64,000 nt of DNA. It comes from Tulasnella sp. 424 (taxonomy: Eukaryota; Basidiomycota; Agaricomycetes; Cantharellales; Tulasnellaceae). Made by a program: the position numbers and the translations under genes. The DNA lies in contig WSUB01000054.1 of assembly GCA_019633425.1 (NCBI GenBank), forward strand, positions 124,001-188,000, read 5' to 3'. Numbering within the stretch: the first letter of the stretch is position 1; every line of letters starts with the position of its first letter. Positions 11,533 to 24,521 of the stretch are shown here, in pieces. Below the pieces are notes generated by a model. That model saw only the letters and a program-made list of their open reading frames with translations. It was not told the origin of the DNA and searched no databases.

Positions 11533-12106
11533 TTGCAATCTTGTGTCAAAGTGGTTGGAAGTGGAGGGGGTGCGTAATCCGCTCGGTATTTGTTTGGGTG
11601 GACGTTATCCCACGGTTCAGCCACTCCCTTAGCTCCCCTGTCCGCGGACTTGGGACCAAATGATTATAAAGCTTCAAGTCTTGCCCACTTCCAACCTCTT
11701 GTAAGCAGAACGCGAGAGACCACTGATCTATATGTTGACGAGATAGTAAGGAGGAAATAATATTAGGAACTTGGAGAATGGGTGCTCGGCGCCTCTCTGA
11801 GGTATCATTGAACGACCCTTACTGGGATCTGAATAGGGGCACGGTGACGTCCTCATGCTCTGGGCCCGTCGCGGCACTAACTGAGTTCTTTCGCATCTCC
11901 TGACGCAATGAGGCTTCCTCGTGCTCGAGGAGGTCCATAGATTTCCAGATGAGGCATTCACCGCGTGTTGGTCAAAGGGAGGTGATTTAGTCTACCAAGT
12001 CATCTACATCCCCTCTTCCGTGAGCAACGGGACCCGGCTCATTAGCAGGCGTACGATATCATCTATGATTTTTTATTTTATAGGTTTGGGGGAACCCAAG
12101 AATCCA
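11533..12106. promoter_or_regulatory. Divergent promoter region, HUL5 and MYND gene
   Basis: Spacer between the 5' ends of HUL5 (-) and the MYND gene (+). An open frame leads into the MYND gene from about 11921 without an obvious start, so an upstream exon of that gene cannot be excluded. A T-rich tract with TAG (12069-12083) just before the MYND ATG resembles a splice acceptor, suggesting an intron in the leader. No other motif stands out. Confidence 0.4.
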
Positions 12107-12949
12107 ATGGAGCCACAAACGCCGCGCAATGATAGAAGCGAAGGCCAGTGTGCCAACTGCCTTCAAATAGGGAAAGTTATGCAATGCACAAAATGTCGTA
12201 TGGCAAAATATTGCGTAAGTTCTGATTTGCGAGTTGAAGCTTTAAATAGATAGGGTCCTATGATGAACAATATTCAGAGTAAGGAATGTCAAAGGAAGCA
12301 CTGGAAACAACACAAGCCCGAGTGCAAATTACTGGAGAACTGGGTCAAGAATCTTTCTCCCGAGTCGGACCGCCGACAGCGCGCGGTCAAGGCGTGGTTC
12401 AAGCAAAATGAGGCGGTTCTCACTGATATCCTCCAGGACGCCCTGTTGCCCCACTGAAACACTGAAACGACAAAAACCCCTCTTTATACTACGCACATGA
12501 TGGTCATTCGTGTAGCGGAGATACCAAAAGGTTCTCGCAGTGGGAAACTTGCCATCCAGAGCGCCTGTCTCTCCTCACTTTCCAACCTTCGTCGAACCTT
12601 CCTTAACCCTGCAGACTACGAACCATCGATGCAAGATGATAGGAATTTGGCAGCTGTATTGGAGGCCAAAGTAGGCTGCAAGTTCCACATCCTCTACCTT
12701 TTGATCAAGTGTGAAGATCCCGACGAAAACCATCTCCTCAATGAGATAGTACGAGCCCCCATATCTCAAACAATCGTCGACCGACCGAAGCGTGCATATC
12801 TTACCGAATCCTGGGAGAACAGGCTTACGGAGCACTTCCAGATTTCCGATGATACCCTTTCATCTCCGGAGGTGATGAGTCGTGGATTCAACGAGACGGC
12901 CCGTCAACTGCTTTCTTTCTTTCCTTCCGTCTCGCTCACGTCATCCTGA
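12107..12949 (+). pseudogene. MYND zinc-finger protein gene with in-frame TGA
   Basis: Exon 1 (12107-12214) and exon 2 (from 12278) join across a GTAAGT...CAG intron inside the finger. This gives CANCLQIGKVMQCTKC, then AKYC, SKECQRKHWKQHKPEC, the C-x2-C...C-x2-C...C-x3-C...H-x3-C pattern of a MYND protein-interaction finger. The frame continues through SDRRQRAVKAWFKQN and LTDILQDALLPH to a TGA at 12455-12457. It then runs on without another stop for 164 codons (LLSFFPSVSLTSS at the end). Agaricomycete MYND proteins of this type normally have a C-terminal region after the finger, so the downstream frame is probably the rest of the same protein. The stop could be a true nonsense mutation, a read-through codon, or lie in an unrecognised intron (a GTTGCC donor and a GTGTAG acceptor flank it). 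Without the downstream half the product is 95 residues. Confidence 0.6.
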
Positions 12950-12997
12950 CATTAGCTGATTTTATTGACTCTCCATGCGATTGGATTCTTCGTCTCC

Positions 12998-15900
12998 TCA
13001 TCTTTGTCTTCTTGTATATATCATCCCAGTAAATCGTTTGCGAGATGTAGTCTGGAATTCTGTGATCCGCAAGACGAGGTTCTGCAACCAGGTGGTTTCA
13101 TTGCACTCTCTACCGTTAGTTCACATGGCTTCAACCTATTTCAACACAAACCATAGTCAAGCATGCATCAACGCGCAACTATAGTAAGCTTGACTTACAT
13201 AATTGTTTGGGAAGATACCCTTCTTTCCACTCTCATCAATACCTTCTGCCCACCCGTCGCCATACGACATCCCTGCTGCAGTAAGCTCTATCTTCCTCCC
13301 AACTTGGACAGAAATTTCATCGTCTCCTTGAGCCGTATAGTCGTAAATACCCTTCACTGAAAGAGATGCAGTTATCAATATTACAAGATAACAGAACACG
13401 CGAGACAACTCAGCTCACCAAACTTTCCGCTGCCCTGTGGCTTACTACCCCTGTTCACAACGGGCGGTGCTGCAGCCTCTTCCTCTTGCGCACCCTCGAG
13501 CTGAACGTACGTGGCGGGAACCAACCCCTTCTCCCCCGTTTTAGGATTTCCGACTTTTATCCAACCGGAGCCATCGTCCTCTTCCACCACGTCCACCACC
13601 TGCCCTTCAACGACATTAAGCTCAAATGGCGAGGAAGCGACAAAGTCGAACATGATGGTCGCCTTAGGTAATGGAGGTTGGTTGAACGCGGACGCCGAGG
13701 GGAGGTTGAACGCTGAGGGGGTAGGTGCCGCACCTGCAACGAATCAAGGGAGTAACGGGTAAGCAAGCCGAGTACATTCTGAACATCCGCGCCTGATCCC
13801 ACCTCTGCCTTCTGGAATGGATACACTCAAGCTTGACCCGACACTACGCCCGCTAACCTGTCTCATCGGAATTGAGTCTCCACCTTGCCGCATTGTTGAA
13901 GGGACATTCCGCGCCGGTGGAGCTCTCCGCCCTCCAGTCGCTCCCGGGCACTCGGCCGGTACCTTGAGTTCGCATTTCGCATGAACTGATAATCCGCAAG
14001 GTTTGCACGTTTTCCCTTGCTTGCTGAGACCCCATATCGAGGACTAGAGCGATCAATCAATCAGCCGAGGGACACAACGTCAGGCAAAGGGACCGACTTT
14101 GCAGAAACCACAAGGGGTAGGAATAGAGAAGGAAGATGACTTGAAGCTGTGCGGTTGTTGAGCACCCGTATCATCTGAAACCCGAGATCAAGGGATCAGC
14201 ATCTTAATGTTCTGGATGCAGCGGTCCCTGAAACACGGACCACCCAAGGCCCCCAGTATCGTTGCGATTTCAGCGTCCAACGCGAACCCGATCGCTCTCC
14301 ATTGCATATGCATGTGTGCCGCGTCCAAGTAGTCCTAGAAGTTCAGCGCCTTTCATTAGCATCTTACCGCGGCAATACCAAATTGAAACCGTATCCAACA
14401 TTCATAACGTCGTCTACGTCTCCTAATTTAGGGTTAGCCTGATACGACGAGACGAGCTGGCGAAGTTGATTGGCATCTCGTTCTAAATTCCCATATTCAG
14501 GATTAGTCAAAGGAGCTCCCATGGTGAGGAGGAAAGTTGGGACCTCACCTTTTGTCTTTTCTAAAGCCGTCACTTCATCCAACTTCCCCTGCGCCTTCGC
14601 CAACTTATTCTGGAGATAAACTTTCGGCGTAGGCTCTACGCTCATAACACCCTAGAACAGCACCAGCAAACCACCAGAATCTCAGTAAATCAACCCTTCG
14701 ATCCCACAATGAACCAGGCTTTCACTCACAGTCTCGTAAAATCCTGCACAAGGCTCCCAATCCCAATCTCCTGGAACCGAGAACCCAGGTCTCTTATTAT
14801 ACTCAACAAATAATTCTTGATCTTTTGAAGCGTCAAATGCAGAGAGCGAATTATCGACTAATGTCATTTTGTACTTGAGGCCCTCGAGCGCCGTTGACTG
14901 GAGATGTTGGTGTGAGCGCAGAATTCTGGTTAGGGATGTTGTTAGGGATGATTGGATCTCCTCTAGGGGTAAAAGAGAGCAATTTTATCGAGGTGGGTAG
15001 TAAGCTAGGGCGTAAGGTGGAGGGGCACATACGGAATTGCTGGTCAAGATGAAACGAGCAGTTCAGCGTCTAAGCCCAAGGCTGTCTACGCCGTGCTAGA
15101 GACTCACATTTTCCAATGCAGGTAAGTCAACGTTGTAGAAAGTATCTTTCGCCTTGTTCGCAACTGCAATAGAGACTAAGAAGGTGCTGCAGGGAGGCCA
15201 AAAGGGTGAGCTATCGTCATCCCTCACCAGCACCGGCGTGAAAACCATGGACGTACTTCTTGGAGTTCTGCATCTCCGCCTTCTGTGAATCGTATTGCTT
15301 TGCTGCCCTATCCGCGTGCTTGTCGTCCGCTGCTCTGCTCTACTCAATCCAAATGGGTCAGCAGAACCATCCAATACCAAGCAACCACGGTAAAGGGTCA
15401 AACCTGCTTCTGTCGGTAGCCCTCGATTTCTAAGCATTCTTCGTCGTACTAGATGCAAGTCACGTTAGCTCACGGCTAAGATTGATAAATGTCCGTTTGT
15501 TCACTTTTTGCTTGGCCTGGATGCCCCATAGATAGAGGCATTGCTCATCAGACATACGAGAATTTTGTAATAGAAACGGAGTCGCTCTCACTCTTAACCG
15601 CTCGTTGTATATCTTGTCCCTCTCGGCCAGTGTCTTGTTAAATGCAGCAAGTTGCTATTCGTCACAAGTAGGGTTTTGGCCGTTCAGCCCCCGGCGGTGA
15701 ACTATCTGGCCTATCGACTCACTTTCTTCCTCGTGCCATCCTTCTTTTGCTCAAGGTTTTTAAGATCCTGGGATACTTGTGCACTCAGAGCTTCCCCAAA
15801 ACTAGCGTGATCTTGAGCAGATGTGTCGTACGCTTCGATCAACATTGCAAATGCCGACTCAAGTGTGCTGTTGCCGAAGCGGCCACGTGGAGGATGGGGT

Positions 15901-16327
15901 TGACGTCAGCGCCCGTCTTAGGAGGAGAGATGAAGCTCATGGAATCTTGGGCTGACTTTCTCCGAATAGCATCGTCTCCAAAAGCCTTTGCAGGATCTTC
16001 GCCTACGATTCGGGCTGCAGCCATCCGCGAGCGCTTTTCAGCGGCCTTGCGTGCAATGACCTGAAGTTTCTGGGCATATTCTTTCTCGAGAGCTGCTCGT
16101 TCGCGAATAAGCTCTCGGACCTTGCATTGGTATTTAACAGTATGAATGTGGACTGAAGTCAAACAGTGAAGACGAAACTCACGTCGCTAACTAGAGATAG
16201 TTGGTTCTCAAGGACTTTATTAAGGGCTTCCACTTGATCCTTGTCAGGAGCGTCAGCCGAGCTACGCACAGCTTAGACCAATGAATTAACTCACCGGAAG
16301 TTCTGTCCCATATTGGACGGTAGCCAT
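12998..16327 (-). CDS. BZZ1: BZZ1-like F-BAR/C1/SH3 endocytic protein
   Basis: Membrane-bending adaptor of cortical actin patches that recruits WASP/Las17 during endocytosis. The start is MATVQYGTELP at 16327. F-BAR segments follow: DKDQVEALNKVLENQLSLV, VRELIRERAALEKEYAQKLQ and IARKAAEKRSRMAAARIV, then more helical exons down to about 14370. A C1 zinc domain is split by an intron: HSFKSSSFSIPTPCGFCK, then IWGLSKQGKTCKPCGLSVHA and KCELKVPAEC. Two SH3 domains end the protein: MFDFVASSPFELNVVEGQ with WIKVGNPKTGEKGLVPATYV, then KGIYDYTAQGDDEISVQVG with GKKGIFPNNY. Order F-BAR, C1, SH3, SH3 matches Bzz1. The 3' end is uncertain: NNY is followed by a perfect GTAAGT donor. If spliced, the last exon ends at 12998; if not, the frame stops at 13157. 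The gene converges on the MYND gene with about 50 bases between. Confidence 0.88.
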
Positions 16328-17860
16328 AGCTTGGGGATTGTTGTTGCAGGTCAATTGGATGCACGAAAGCCCGTTTTAACGCCGTCCACCACTCCGCGTC
16401 ATCGGATCCACCACACAGTCCACACCCCTATATGTAAGCGTTCCGTCTCACCCCTAGTGACCCATAGAGGTTAATCTACGCCTCCTTTCATCGTACCCCC
16501 GGCAACCAAGCGAGCAGCTATCATTAGGAACATCAATCAAGGGATTTACCTCTTCGTTGTTTGTGGTTGGGGAACAGTTGGATCTCTCAATGCCAGCGCC
16601 CTGTTACGGCGCTTATTACTTAGAGATTTCGCAAAGGTGTTCTTTAGCTTCTTGCTAAATGAATTTTTATCTTATTACACCCTACATGGGGGACGCGCGG
16701 GAACTGGGGAAACACGCAGGAAGGTTCAAGATGCTTGTGTAACCCGTAACCGTGCATCGTGGTACGGCTTTTCTGTGCAGGACGTATGCATATTGCGTCA
16801 CGAATGGTCACACAGCACCATACTGTGTCCACGGCGAAACAATCTGCAGAGTTCACTGCAGCTGGTCATAGTACTTCTGATATGAGAGATTTCTTTTTCT
16901 CGTGGCCAGCCGGTCTCGAGTGCGAATGGGGTCACAGCGAGTTTTGAGCTGTGGTGAACCACTATTTCGCCCACAATTCGAGCAGATCGTTCCTCGTATC
17001 CTGGTACAAGAAATTGGCACCAACACGCAAACGAAGGAGAAATGTGCGATACACGCTTACCGGGGCGATACACGGGTTCCCAAGCACAAACAATTTCACT
17101 AGTCTGCTCCTACAAGGGAGGACTTCCCGCAGACAAATCACGACGGTTGATACTCTAATACTCAGGGTGAACTGAGGTGTACGCGCGCGCAAAGCCACAA
17201 GATTGCCTAAATCGGCCATCTTCCCATCACGAACCCTTATTTAACATAGCGACACTCGCTGATACTTGTAAAAATCTGGCGAGGTGCCCTAACCCCCTTG
17301 CCAGTTGCTTTTGGCCGATGCCACTTGCTCCCTGGGGGTTTAGACCATACAACCTCGCAAGTTAACCTCAGAATTACCTGCCCAATCAATCTTTTTTCGC
17401 ATTTGGAGGGCGGGATGTAAAGTATGGGAGTGTCGCGTCAGTGAGATGGCGATGCGCCTAGGATGTGTGGTTGAATTCCAAGGGTTTAAACTATCAAGTG
17501 TCGAGTGCTGCGACTTGTCTGCTTGTCTGCGGGAGGTCCTCCACTCAGGGTATGTGGGCGTACTCGGACGACACAGCATAGGAATGGTCCGAGTGGGAAC
17601 CAGGGCATGTGACGGTGTGTATGCAACCTGATCTGGCAGTATTTCACACGTTCCGCCGTCCCCACTTTACTCTTTCGTTCTTCAAAGGTTTCGTCAACAG
17701 CCGGAGCAGTTCCCAGCAATCCTTTCATCATCATTACACGTTCCTACATCGCTAATGCGCCGAGCAGGATGTCGTAACACCGCCGTACAGGCAGTACCGG
17801 TATCCAGAAGAACTCACCATCATAGTATATCCGAACAATTGTGGATTCTCGTATCAGAAC
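16328..17860. other. Spacer between BZZ1 and the TKL-like kinase
   Basis: About 1.5 kb between the 5' end of BZZ1 and the first recognisable part of the kinase. Short frames occur on both strands, but none shows a family pattern or a convincing set of splice sites. Upstream exons of the kinase may lie in the last few hundred bases, because its start codon was not resolved. Confidence 0.45.
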
Positions 17861-19306
17861 TTGCAAATTCCTATTTCCGTGCCTACCGGTTCGACTCAGC
17901 ACAGTTTGATATTTATATGCACTTACGGCTTTTTTGTTTTCTCCTTCAGTATCGCGCCCGAACGTTACTCTGCGCCCCCCTCGGTAATCCAAACAACGAT
18001 CGAGTTTTGGGTTCTGGCTGCTTTAGCCGAGAATGAGCAGCCCACAAAATATGTGAAGTGCATGAAGCTCCAGCAAAAAGCTATGGTGAGGTCTCAACAG
18101 CGTGATCATCTCCCTACTAACACGTCCAACCGTCTCGATGATCAAGGAGCAGGCCATCATTCAAACGCGACATCTTCTCATCGACCATGAAAAGGTCTCT
18201 ATTGAGGCGGGAGTGGCGAGCGTAAAGGGTGGCAACGGTCAAGTCTGGCGCTGTTTGCTTTCTAGAACCACATCTGAACCGCAGCGGGAAGTCGCAGTGA
18301 AAAGAATCAATGTACGACCCGAAGATGCCCCCTCAAAGAGGCGCCTGCTTCGAGTTAGTCGCTTACGCTTTGCAGTACCAAGCCGATTTTATTGACTGCT
18401 TGGTCCCCCAGCATCTTTTGCGCGAAGTGATGCCATGGCACGGGCTTGACCACCGTAACATCACACCATTCATTGGGTACACGTTTGATGGCAATTTTGC
18501 GCAGTTGATTACTCAGTGGGAGCCAATGGGGAACCTTAGACAGAATATGCCTAAGTCTCCCTCTGACGGCTTGCGCATCGTACGTAATTGTGGTCCAATT
18601 GCGTGCTCGTTTGTCCTGATCCTCGAATTTGCTGGCAAAGGCTCGACAGGTGTCCAACGGATTAGCATATCTTCATGGCCGAAGCCCACGCATAATACAT
18701 GGGGATATCAAGCCTGTGGGTCTCGTTTCTCTGCGAATGTGGGCCTTAGCTGACTCAAAGGAACTGATTATTTGTCACAGGAGAATATTCTAATCGGAGT
18801 AGACAGCAACGCAAAACTTGCGGACTTTGGTCTATCCGTCATTCTTGACGATAATATGAACATTGGCCTAAGAACCTCGGACGGCTGTAGAAACTCACCT
18901 TTCTACGCCGACCCAACTCTCTTCGATGACCAACCGCGGAATATTTTGACAGATATTTGGTCTTTAGGCTGGATCATATATGAGGTCCGTCCGACCAGGT
19001 GTATTACCAGTTGTATTGAGGATTAACGATCATACGCTCCGCCAGGTGTTAACACATCGTATGCCGTACGATCATGTGAAGTCCCGGAACACCCAACTCA
19101 TTGCAATCATAACATATGATGTACCCAAGCCGAGTACTCATTATGTACCTTATCCCGAGCTTATATGGCCGGTATTGGAAACCAGTTGGTCGAGGGATCA
19201 TTCATGTCGCTGGTCGGCGGAAAGGATTGCTTCACATCTCTCAGTGGTCCCACTCCGAGTCCAATCCTTCAACCCTCCTTGGTTGTGTCAGCCGTGTATT
19301 GTATAA
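17861..19306 (+). CDS. TKL-like protein kinase (mushroom-type)
   Basis: Serine/threonine kinase of the tyrosine-kinase-like type expanded in Agaricomycetes. Exons join to a complete catalytic domain. The glycine loop is KGGNGQVW and the ATP-binding Lys lies in REVAVKRI. The helix-C region is LLRHLLREVMPWHGLDHRNI. The catalytic loop is HGDIKPENILI, so Arg of the usual HRD is Gly, while Asp and Asn are kept. The metal-binding motif is ADFGLS. The F-helix region is TDIWSLGWIIYE, followed by VLTHRMPYDHVKSRNTQLI. Introns fall after KAM (near 18085), LLR, LRI, IKP and IYE. HGD instead of HRD is common in this lineage and is not taken as a dead enzyme. The 5' end is unsure: the frame extends upstream as FWVLAALAENEQPTKYVK but the initiating ATG is not clear. 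No extra regulatory domain was recognised, so substrate and pathway are unknown. Confidence 0.75.
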
Positions 19307-19463
19307 TAAAGACTCCCAATCGTCATTTCATTGTATTTTTAAGACAATAATTTAGGGAGTGCACGTGTGGCATCTGCTCAATGGGACTGGAGCCTGGAAG
19401 TCGAGGCGCGTGAATTGTTAGTCTTCAACTCATTCGTAAACAGCGACAAAGCCCACTTTAGGC

Positions 19464-20691
19464 ATGCCACCCGTTACTTCCATCACCGCTTCTCTCCCAC
19501 ATTTATGGACTCATCGAGCACGCGTATTATCACTCTATCGCTCGACACTACGTGAATCTAAGAAACTTCCACACGAGCATCTAAGGTTTGCTCTCCTGGC
19601 AACGCTTCATGAATTGCTCAAAAACTGATCGAACTCGCTACATTGCTACAATAGAGACTATTTCGTATGTCGCACGAGAGAAAGATTTCGCAGCACCAAG
19701 AACGTGAAAGCCGACGTTGTCTCAGGACGTATACGGTCTCTTGAAAGGGTAAACAGAGAGAATCAAGCATCCCGATTATTTCAACGAATGGAATGTTAAC
19801 CTCTCACCTCCCCTTGTCTTTAGGGTCTTCGGAGACTCCAAGCTACCAATCGAGGAGAAGGGTTAGCAATACTTAGAGCAATTGAAATGGCTTTTGGGCG
19901 GAGAGGAAAGTTGAGGAGGCAACTGATGCTGGTGTGTTCAACTTGGAATGCGGCTTGTAATTTGCCTTGCCAATACTGACGCCCAACGCTAGCCGCTAAC
20001 GTCACCTTCGCCGGATGCGCCTTTAATCATTCCTCAGAATCCCAAATCCAGGCTTCCGACGTACTCCCCCACACTCTCTACCTTGGTCACCTCACCTCAC
20101 GGTCGTTCGAGCGGGAAAGCCATCACCGAACCAGACACGATCAACCCTCCCATATTGCCCGCCCGGGCCAATCCCGGGAGCGAGGACGCTAGGCTACTGG
20201 GGCCATTTAGTAAAAGGAGGGAAGTGAATCTCAGGCGGAGACACTGGAAGGAGCAGGTTGCGGCAGCAAGGGTCCCGCTCCAGTCTTTGGCGGAATGTGA
20301 GGAGAATGGAAATAAACGAATCAAATGGGATCCGGAAAAGCTCTTCTCGATGTTAGAGCGAGCTGCTACGGTCCCTCCGAAATTTTCGTCCCCAACATTC
20401 TGTCCCTCTGTATCCATTTCACCGTCACCAATACAAAACCCTCCTCCAACCAAGTTCCCCCGCCCAGCTCGCTTTCTCCGTCGTCGGTTCGCGGAGGTCC
20501 TTGCCAAGACTCCTATAATCAAGACTTCCGGCGACGGAAGGATGTCCGTAACCATCTCGCCCAAAGGAATTGATACTAGTGAGCGGAGGAGTCGGGTTCG
20601 TGCCGGGGCACCCTCCGAAGAGAGTATGCGATGGATCGAGTTAGCCACTACGATTGGAAAAGAAAGAGGGCTGAAAGGAGCGAAGAAGTAG
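19464..20691 (+). CDS. LYR-motif protein, Cup1-like
   Basis: Four exons (19464-19585, 19655-19748, 19824-19931, 20038-20691) give 325 residues with consistent phases. It begins MPPVTSITASLPHLW and shows the LYR tripeptide in VLSLYRSTLRESKKLPHEHL, then a helix with RTRERFRSTKNV, RRLQATNRGEGLAILRAIEM and AFGRRGKLRRQLM. The second half carries ILPARANPGSEDARLLGPFS and KRREVNLRRRHWKEQV, which I recall as conserved blocks of Agaricomycete LYRM/Cup1-like proteins. LYR proteins are usually small mitochondrial assembly factors that bind acyl-ACP or Fe-S machinery; this long version has no assigned role that I can state. Residues after about 130 are basic and low in order. The frame 20083-20691 alone lacks the LYR part, so a prediction limited to the long exon would miss the domain. 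Confidence 0.8.
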
Positions 20692-21192
20692 GAGAACGCT
20701 TGGCTCTCGTATTGGCCGGACCACAGAGGAGTCCCTTTGCTCCTCGTTTAGGGTCGCAGCAGGGGCTGAGCGACCCAATCGGTATTGACTGCCAATAGAC
20801 GGGTGATATGCATTGCTTGAAAAGCCCGAAAGTGGTGCATATAACGGTATTGAATTAGGGACGATTCCAGTTAGGGTAATATCTATCTATTCGTAATTAC
20901 GGATTGGTTTGTCGTAGACATTAGAACGGGCAGGTTCTTTTGTATCGTGGATCGTACCCTTAAGCAGCGCAATAGTTTTTGCTAATTGTTCATGGCAACG
21001 CTCTAGTGTTCGCGAGATACAAGGGGCGTAACGTATTTGTAGAGTAGATTCTGGGTTACATCGAAAGACCCACAAAGAAAACGGATTGCGAGAAAAATGA
21101 TACAGGCTGTCCAATGAAGTCAAGAATACGACGGCCCCGTTAGGCTCGAAAAGGGTCGACCAAGAGCACTAGTAGAGCCCTACTACAAGAGT
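20692..21192. other. Convergent spacer between the LYR gene and PRP6
   Basis: 3' flanks of two converging genes. A 78-codon minus-strand frame (21123-20887) has no recognisable features. Nothing else is seen. Confidence 0.5.
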
Positions 21193-24100
21193 CTACAAAA
21201 TCTCTCTCATGGCGGAGGCCACCAACTCAAGAATCTCCGCTGTAGACTTCCCCAGGCTTTTAACATCTTTGGCAACTTGAGTCCACTTCCGACCATGGTG
21301 AGGCTCTGCGGCGACGCACATCTCGGTCACCATGTCCCGATGCTCCTGTGTGTCAGATAGCTCTAAGTCAGCAAAAACCGTCACCGCTTAAAAGTCCACG
21401 AGATAAACCCCACCTTTGTACCCTTGCGATCTTCGAACTTCCACCAGGTCGCCCAAATATCACCGTTGTCCGGGTCGGCTGTTTTGGCACGGGTGAACCA
21501 TGTACGAGCTTTTTCGTACGACCCATCTTCCCAGAACACGCAAGCGATTGTACATATTACACGAGCGTCGTCTTGTGTCTTCTTCAAGGCGTCGACAGCA
21601 CGCGCCTTGCGAACTGGTTTCGGGTGGAACCAAATTGACATCGAATACAAGAGACCTGATGTCGGACATTCTTGAAGACCTGGTTGAGCAAATTGGCGGG
21701 GTCAGCGTTGCAGAACTAGTGACTAGAATGAACATATCATGCCCACCTCTGGCGAGCACAGCGTTGGCCTGGGTGGTGGCCCCAGCACGTTCCTCCACTT
21801 CGACAGCCTCAGCCCAGAGGTTCTCGTCCTTTGGATTCACCAGTCTGGCCTTTTCGAGCAGTGCGCGGGCCTTGATCGCCCTGTTATCCCTTTCCTCCAA
21901 CCTGCTTGACAAGATCCAAAGGGGTACACTCTTCGGGCACGCTTTAATCCCTGCGGCGAATGCGGCTCGAGCACCAGGTATGTCGTTGGCGTCTGTGAGG
22001 ATTTGACCCTTGAGCATGTGCAACTTCGGGAATTTTGGGAACCGCTGGAGGCCACCCTCAATCATTTCAAGAGCTTCCTTTAGGCGACCTCGCTGCCTTT
22101 CGAAGACGGCAGACTTCATCCAGATCTAGAGTGTATTGTCAGCAAGCAAGAACATCGCTGTCGATTTCAAGTAAAAAGACCACTAACCCTCTCTGTGTTG
22201 GCAACCGACCTAGCACGTGCTAGCAACTCTCTTGCGACTTCTACTTCGCCGCTCTCCGTGTCGAGTTTGACGGCTGCCAACCAAATCTGCTCGCTTTCTG
22301 GGTTGGCGTCGAATGCTTGCATAAGGACCTTTCGTGCCCCGGCGACATCTCCCGCAACCCACTTCTCCTTGGCGTGCATGAGCCATAGGACCTCGGCCTG
22401 AGGGCAGAACTTGACCGCTTGTGAAAGAATCGCGTCTAAAGTCTCCCTAAGATAAAAGAGAACGTGGTAGCATAAGTATCTATCTCACTCCAGTACGTCA
22501 AGACATACCTTGTGCCGTGTGCCTTCTCGAGATCGGCGGCCCTTCTCCAGAGGGCGCGTTTATCAGGGAAGACCCGTAAGGCATAGGACAAGATGGCTCT
22601 TGCGGTGCCAATCTTGCCTTTGCCCAGTGCCGCCTCCACGTCATCGACCCAAGTGCTCTCCCTATCCTCCTCTTCCACATCCATGGCAACTGTGGCCTTG
22701 ATGATAGCTTCGCATGTCCGCAGGCTTCCCTCTGCTTCGCACTTCTCCGCCTCTGCAAGCCATTGGTCTCTCGTCAACATAACTTGGTGCTTCCGCAAGT
22801 CCTTGACCCCGAGTTCGATTGTCCTGTCAACCAAGTCGAGTTCTTTCTTTCTATCAGGTTCCGATTTATCTCCTGACAGAGCATCTTGTTCGATGAGACG
22901 AGCCGCGGCAATCCAGATTTCGTGGCTGGTTGGTACGGCTTTTCGTGCCTTGTTTAGCACCTTCTTGGCCTTCTCTGGAGTTTCAAGACGTGCGAGGGCT
23001 AGCCAGAGTTCTACCGAGTGGGGGAGGACTTCAACAGCTCGAGAGAGGAGGACGAGGGCGTCGGCAGGCTCGGTTTCAAGCGAAATTGTTTGCTTCCAGA
23101 GGACGACGGAATTCGGTATCTGTTCAAGAGCTGAAGCAATGCACGTTAGACAGGTTCCCAGCCTGAAAAATGCAGTCACTTCACCTTTGCGGAGCACTCG
23201 TTTCTTGGCCTTCAGTTCGTGCTCTAATTCAGCCGCTGTGAGCCATACCTTGACGCTCTGGGGGACGTGCTGGACGGCATTTGCAAGAATGACTTTGGCG
23301 TCCTCGTTCGTGTGCAGTCGGGCTGCTTCGAGCCACACGTCTTCGTTTGTCGGGCAATTCTCGCAGCCGGCTTTGATGATCTTCCGGGCAACCACCATCC
23401 GACCAGCGTGCTCCTCAACACACGCGGCTGCGATCCAACCTGGAGCATGTTTGGGGTTAGACTTGACTAGAGAGTCGAAGAGCATGCGAGCTCGCTTGAT
23501 GTCTCTGTAATTTACTAGTCAGCGAAGCGCGAGAGAGAACCACTGCCAGAGTTAGCTCACCCAATCTCTGCATCACTCTTATGGACTACAGTGCTTAGAT
23601 CTGTCAAGTATCCCTTCGGGTCAATCGAAGTTGACGTCCCCGATCCTTTTGATATCTACGAGTTACGAGTCAGCCCCAGCAGAATGATGTGAAACCGCTG
23701 GTAGTGGCACGTACCTGATCCAGTTTCAAGGACAGCAAGTTATCTCTTGCTTGTCCAATCTCCACTAAATTCGTCAACGTGCCATCCGCAGGGGTGTCGA
23801 ATCCACCAAATTTCTGTTGCTGTTCATCGAGGGTAGTCTCCATAGCACCTCTGTCTCGGTCCCCAGCAATGATGCTGTCGGGAACAGCATAAGTTCTCTC
23901 CCGTAGATCTCTTTTGCGTTTTTTGCCGGTCAAGTTGCCCACCTCTGGTAAGTTTTCCCATTCGGCGTCCGTCACGGAGCTTAGACCACGTTTCAAGTCG
24001 GCGAATTGTGTTTGGAGTTTGGGACGTTCGGCGCGAAGCCGAGCGGCTTCCTCCTTCTCTCGAGCCTCCCTGCAAGCGAAGAGTTGGAATGAGCGGGTTA

Positions 24101-24521
24101 GTAAACCAACTAAAGCGAACCATTAACAACGTGCCTTCGCTTTCTCCGTCGCTCATCCATCCGGGCGTCGACGTCCTCGTAGATTTTATCAGCCTCCTCG
24201 TCATCCTGCTCGTACACCATTCCCGCGAAGAGACCTGTCTCATTGTCGGGGTCCTGATACGCTTCTGCATCGGGTTCGATCTCCTCTCCTCTCCTTTGTT
24301 GAGCTTCACTGTATCGATTAAGTATGTTAGAAAGAGTGTTGCGGTAGCATACGAATCAAAAGTTGCACTCACGCAATCGCTTCTGCACTGGGACCCTCTC
24401 GCGCAGGACCAATATCTGACCGGGTGGTGAAGCCAGAAGCACCACGCCCTAGACCAGCTACATAGGAAGCGGGCGCTGTTTGTGTGAGGAATGCGAGCTT
24501 GTTGGCTTTGGGTGGTGGCAT
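21193..24521 (-). CDS. PRP6: Pre-mRNA splicing factor PRP6 (U4/U6.U5 tri-snRNP)
   Basis: Tri-snRNP bridging protein (human PRPF6, S. pombe Prp1) built of HAT/TPR-like helical repeats; nuclear. The start [20 protein letters not shown] leads into [20 protein letters not shown], the hallmark N-terminus. Then come [38 protein letters not shown] and [20 protein letters not shown]. The rest is a run of W-rich helical repeats, e.g. [94 protein letters not shown] and [20 protein letters not shown]. The C-terminal exon ends [21 protein letters not shown] full set of repeats is present, interrupted by a handful of short introns. I place the start at ATG 24521; a longer open frame upstream has no better start. 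Confidence 0.94.

Noticed and set aside
14925..14960. TTAGGG-containing stretch as an interstitial telomere
   Set aside because: Only two scattered TTAGGGATG units within BZZ1 intron/exon sequence; no array.
20097..20648. 183-codon minus-strand frame opposite the LYR gene
   Set aside because: The plus strand has conserved LYR-family blocks and matching introns; the minus frame is a shadow.
22593..23510. 305-codon plus-strand frame opposite PRP6
   Set aside because: Antisense shadow of the helical-repeat exons; no features of its own.
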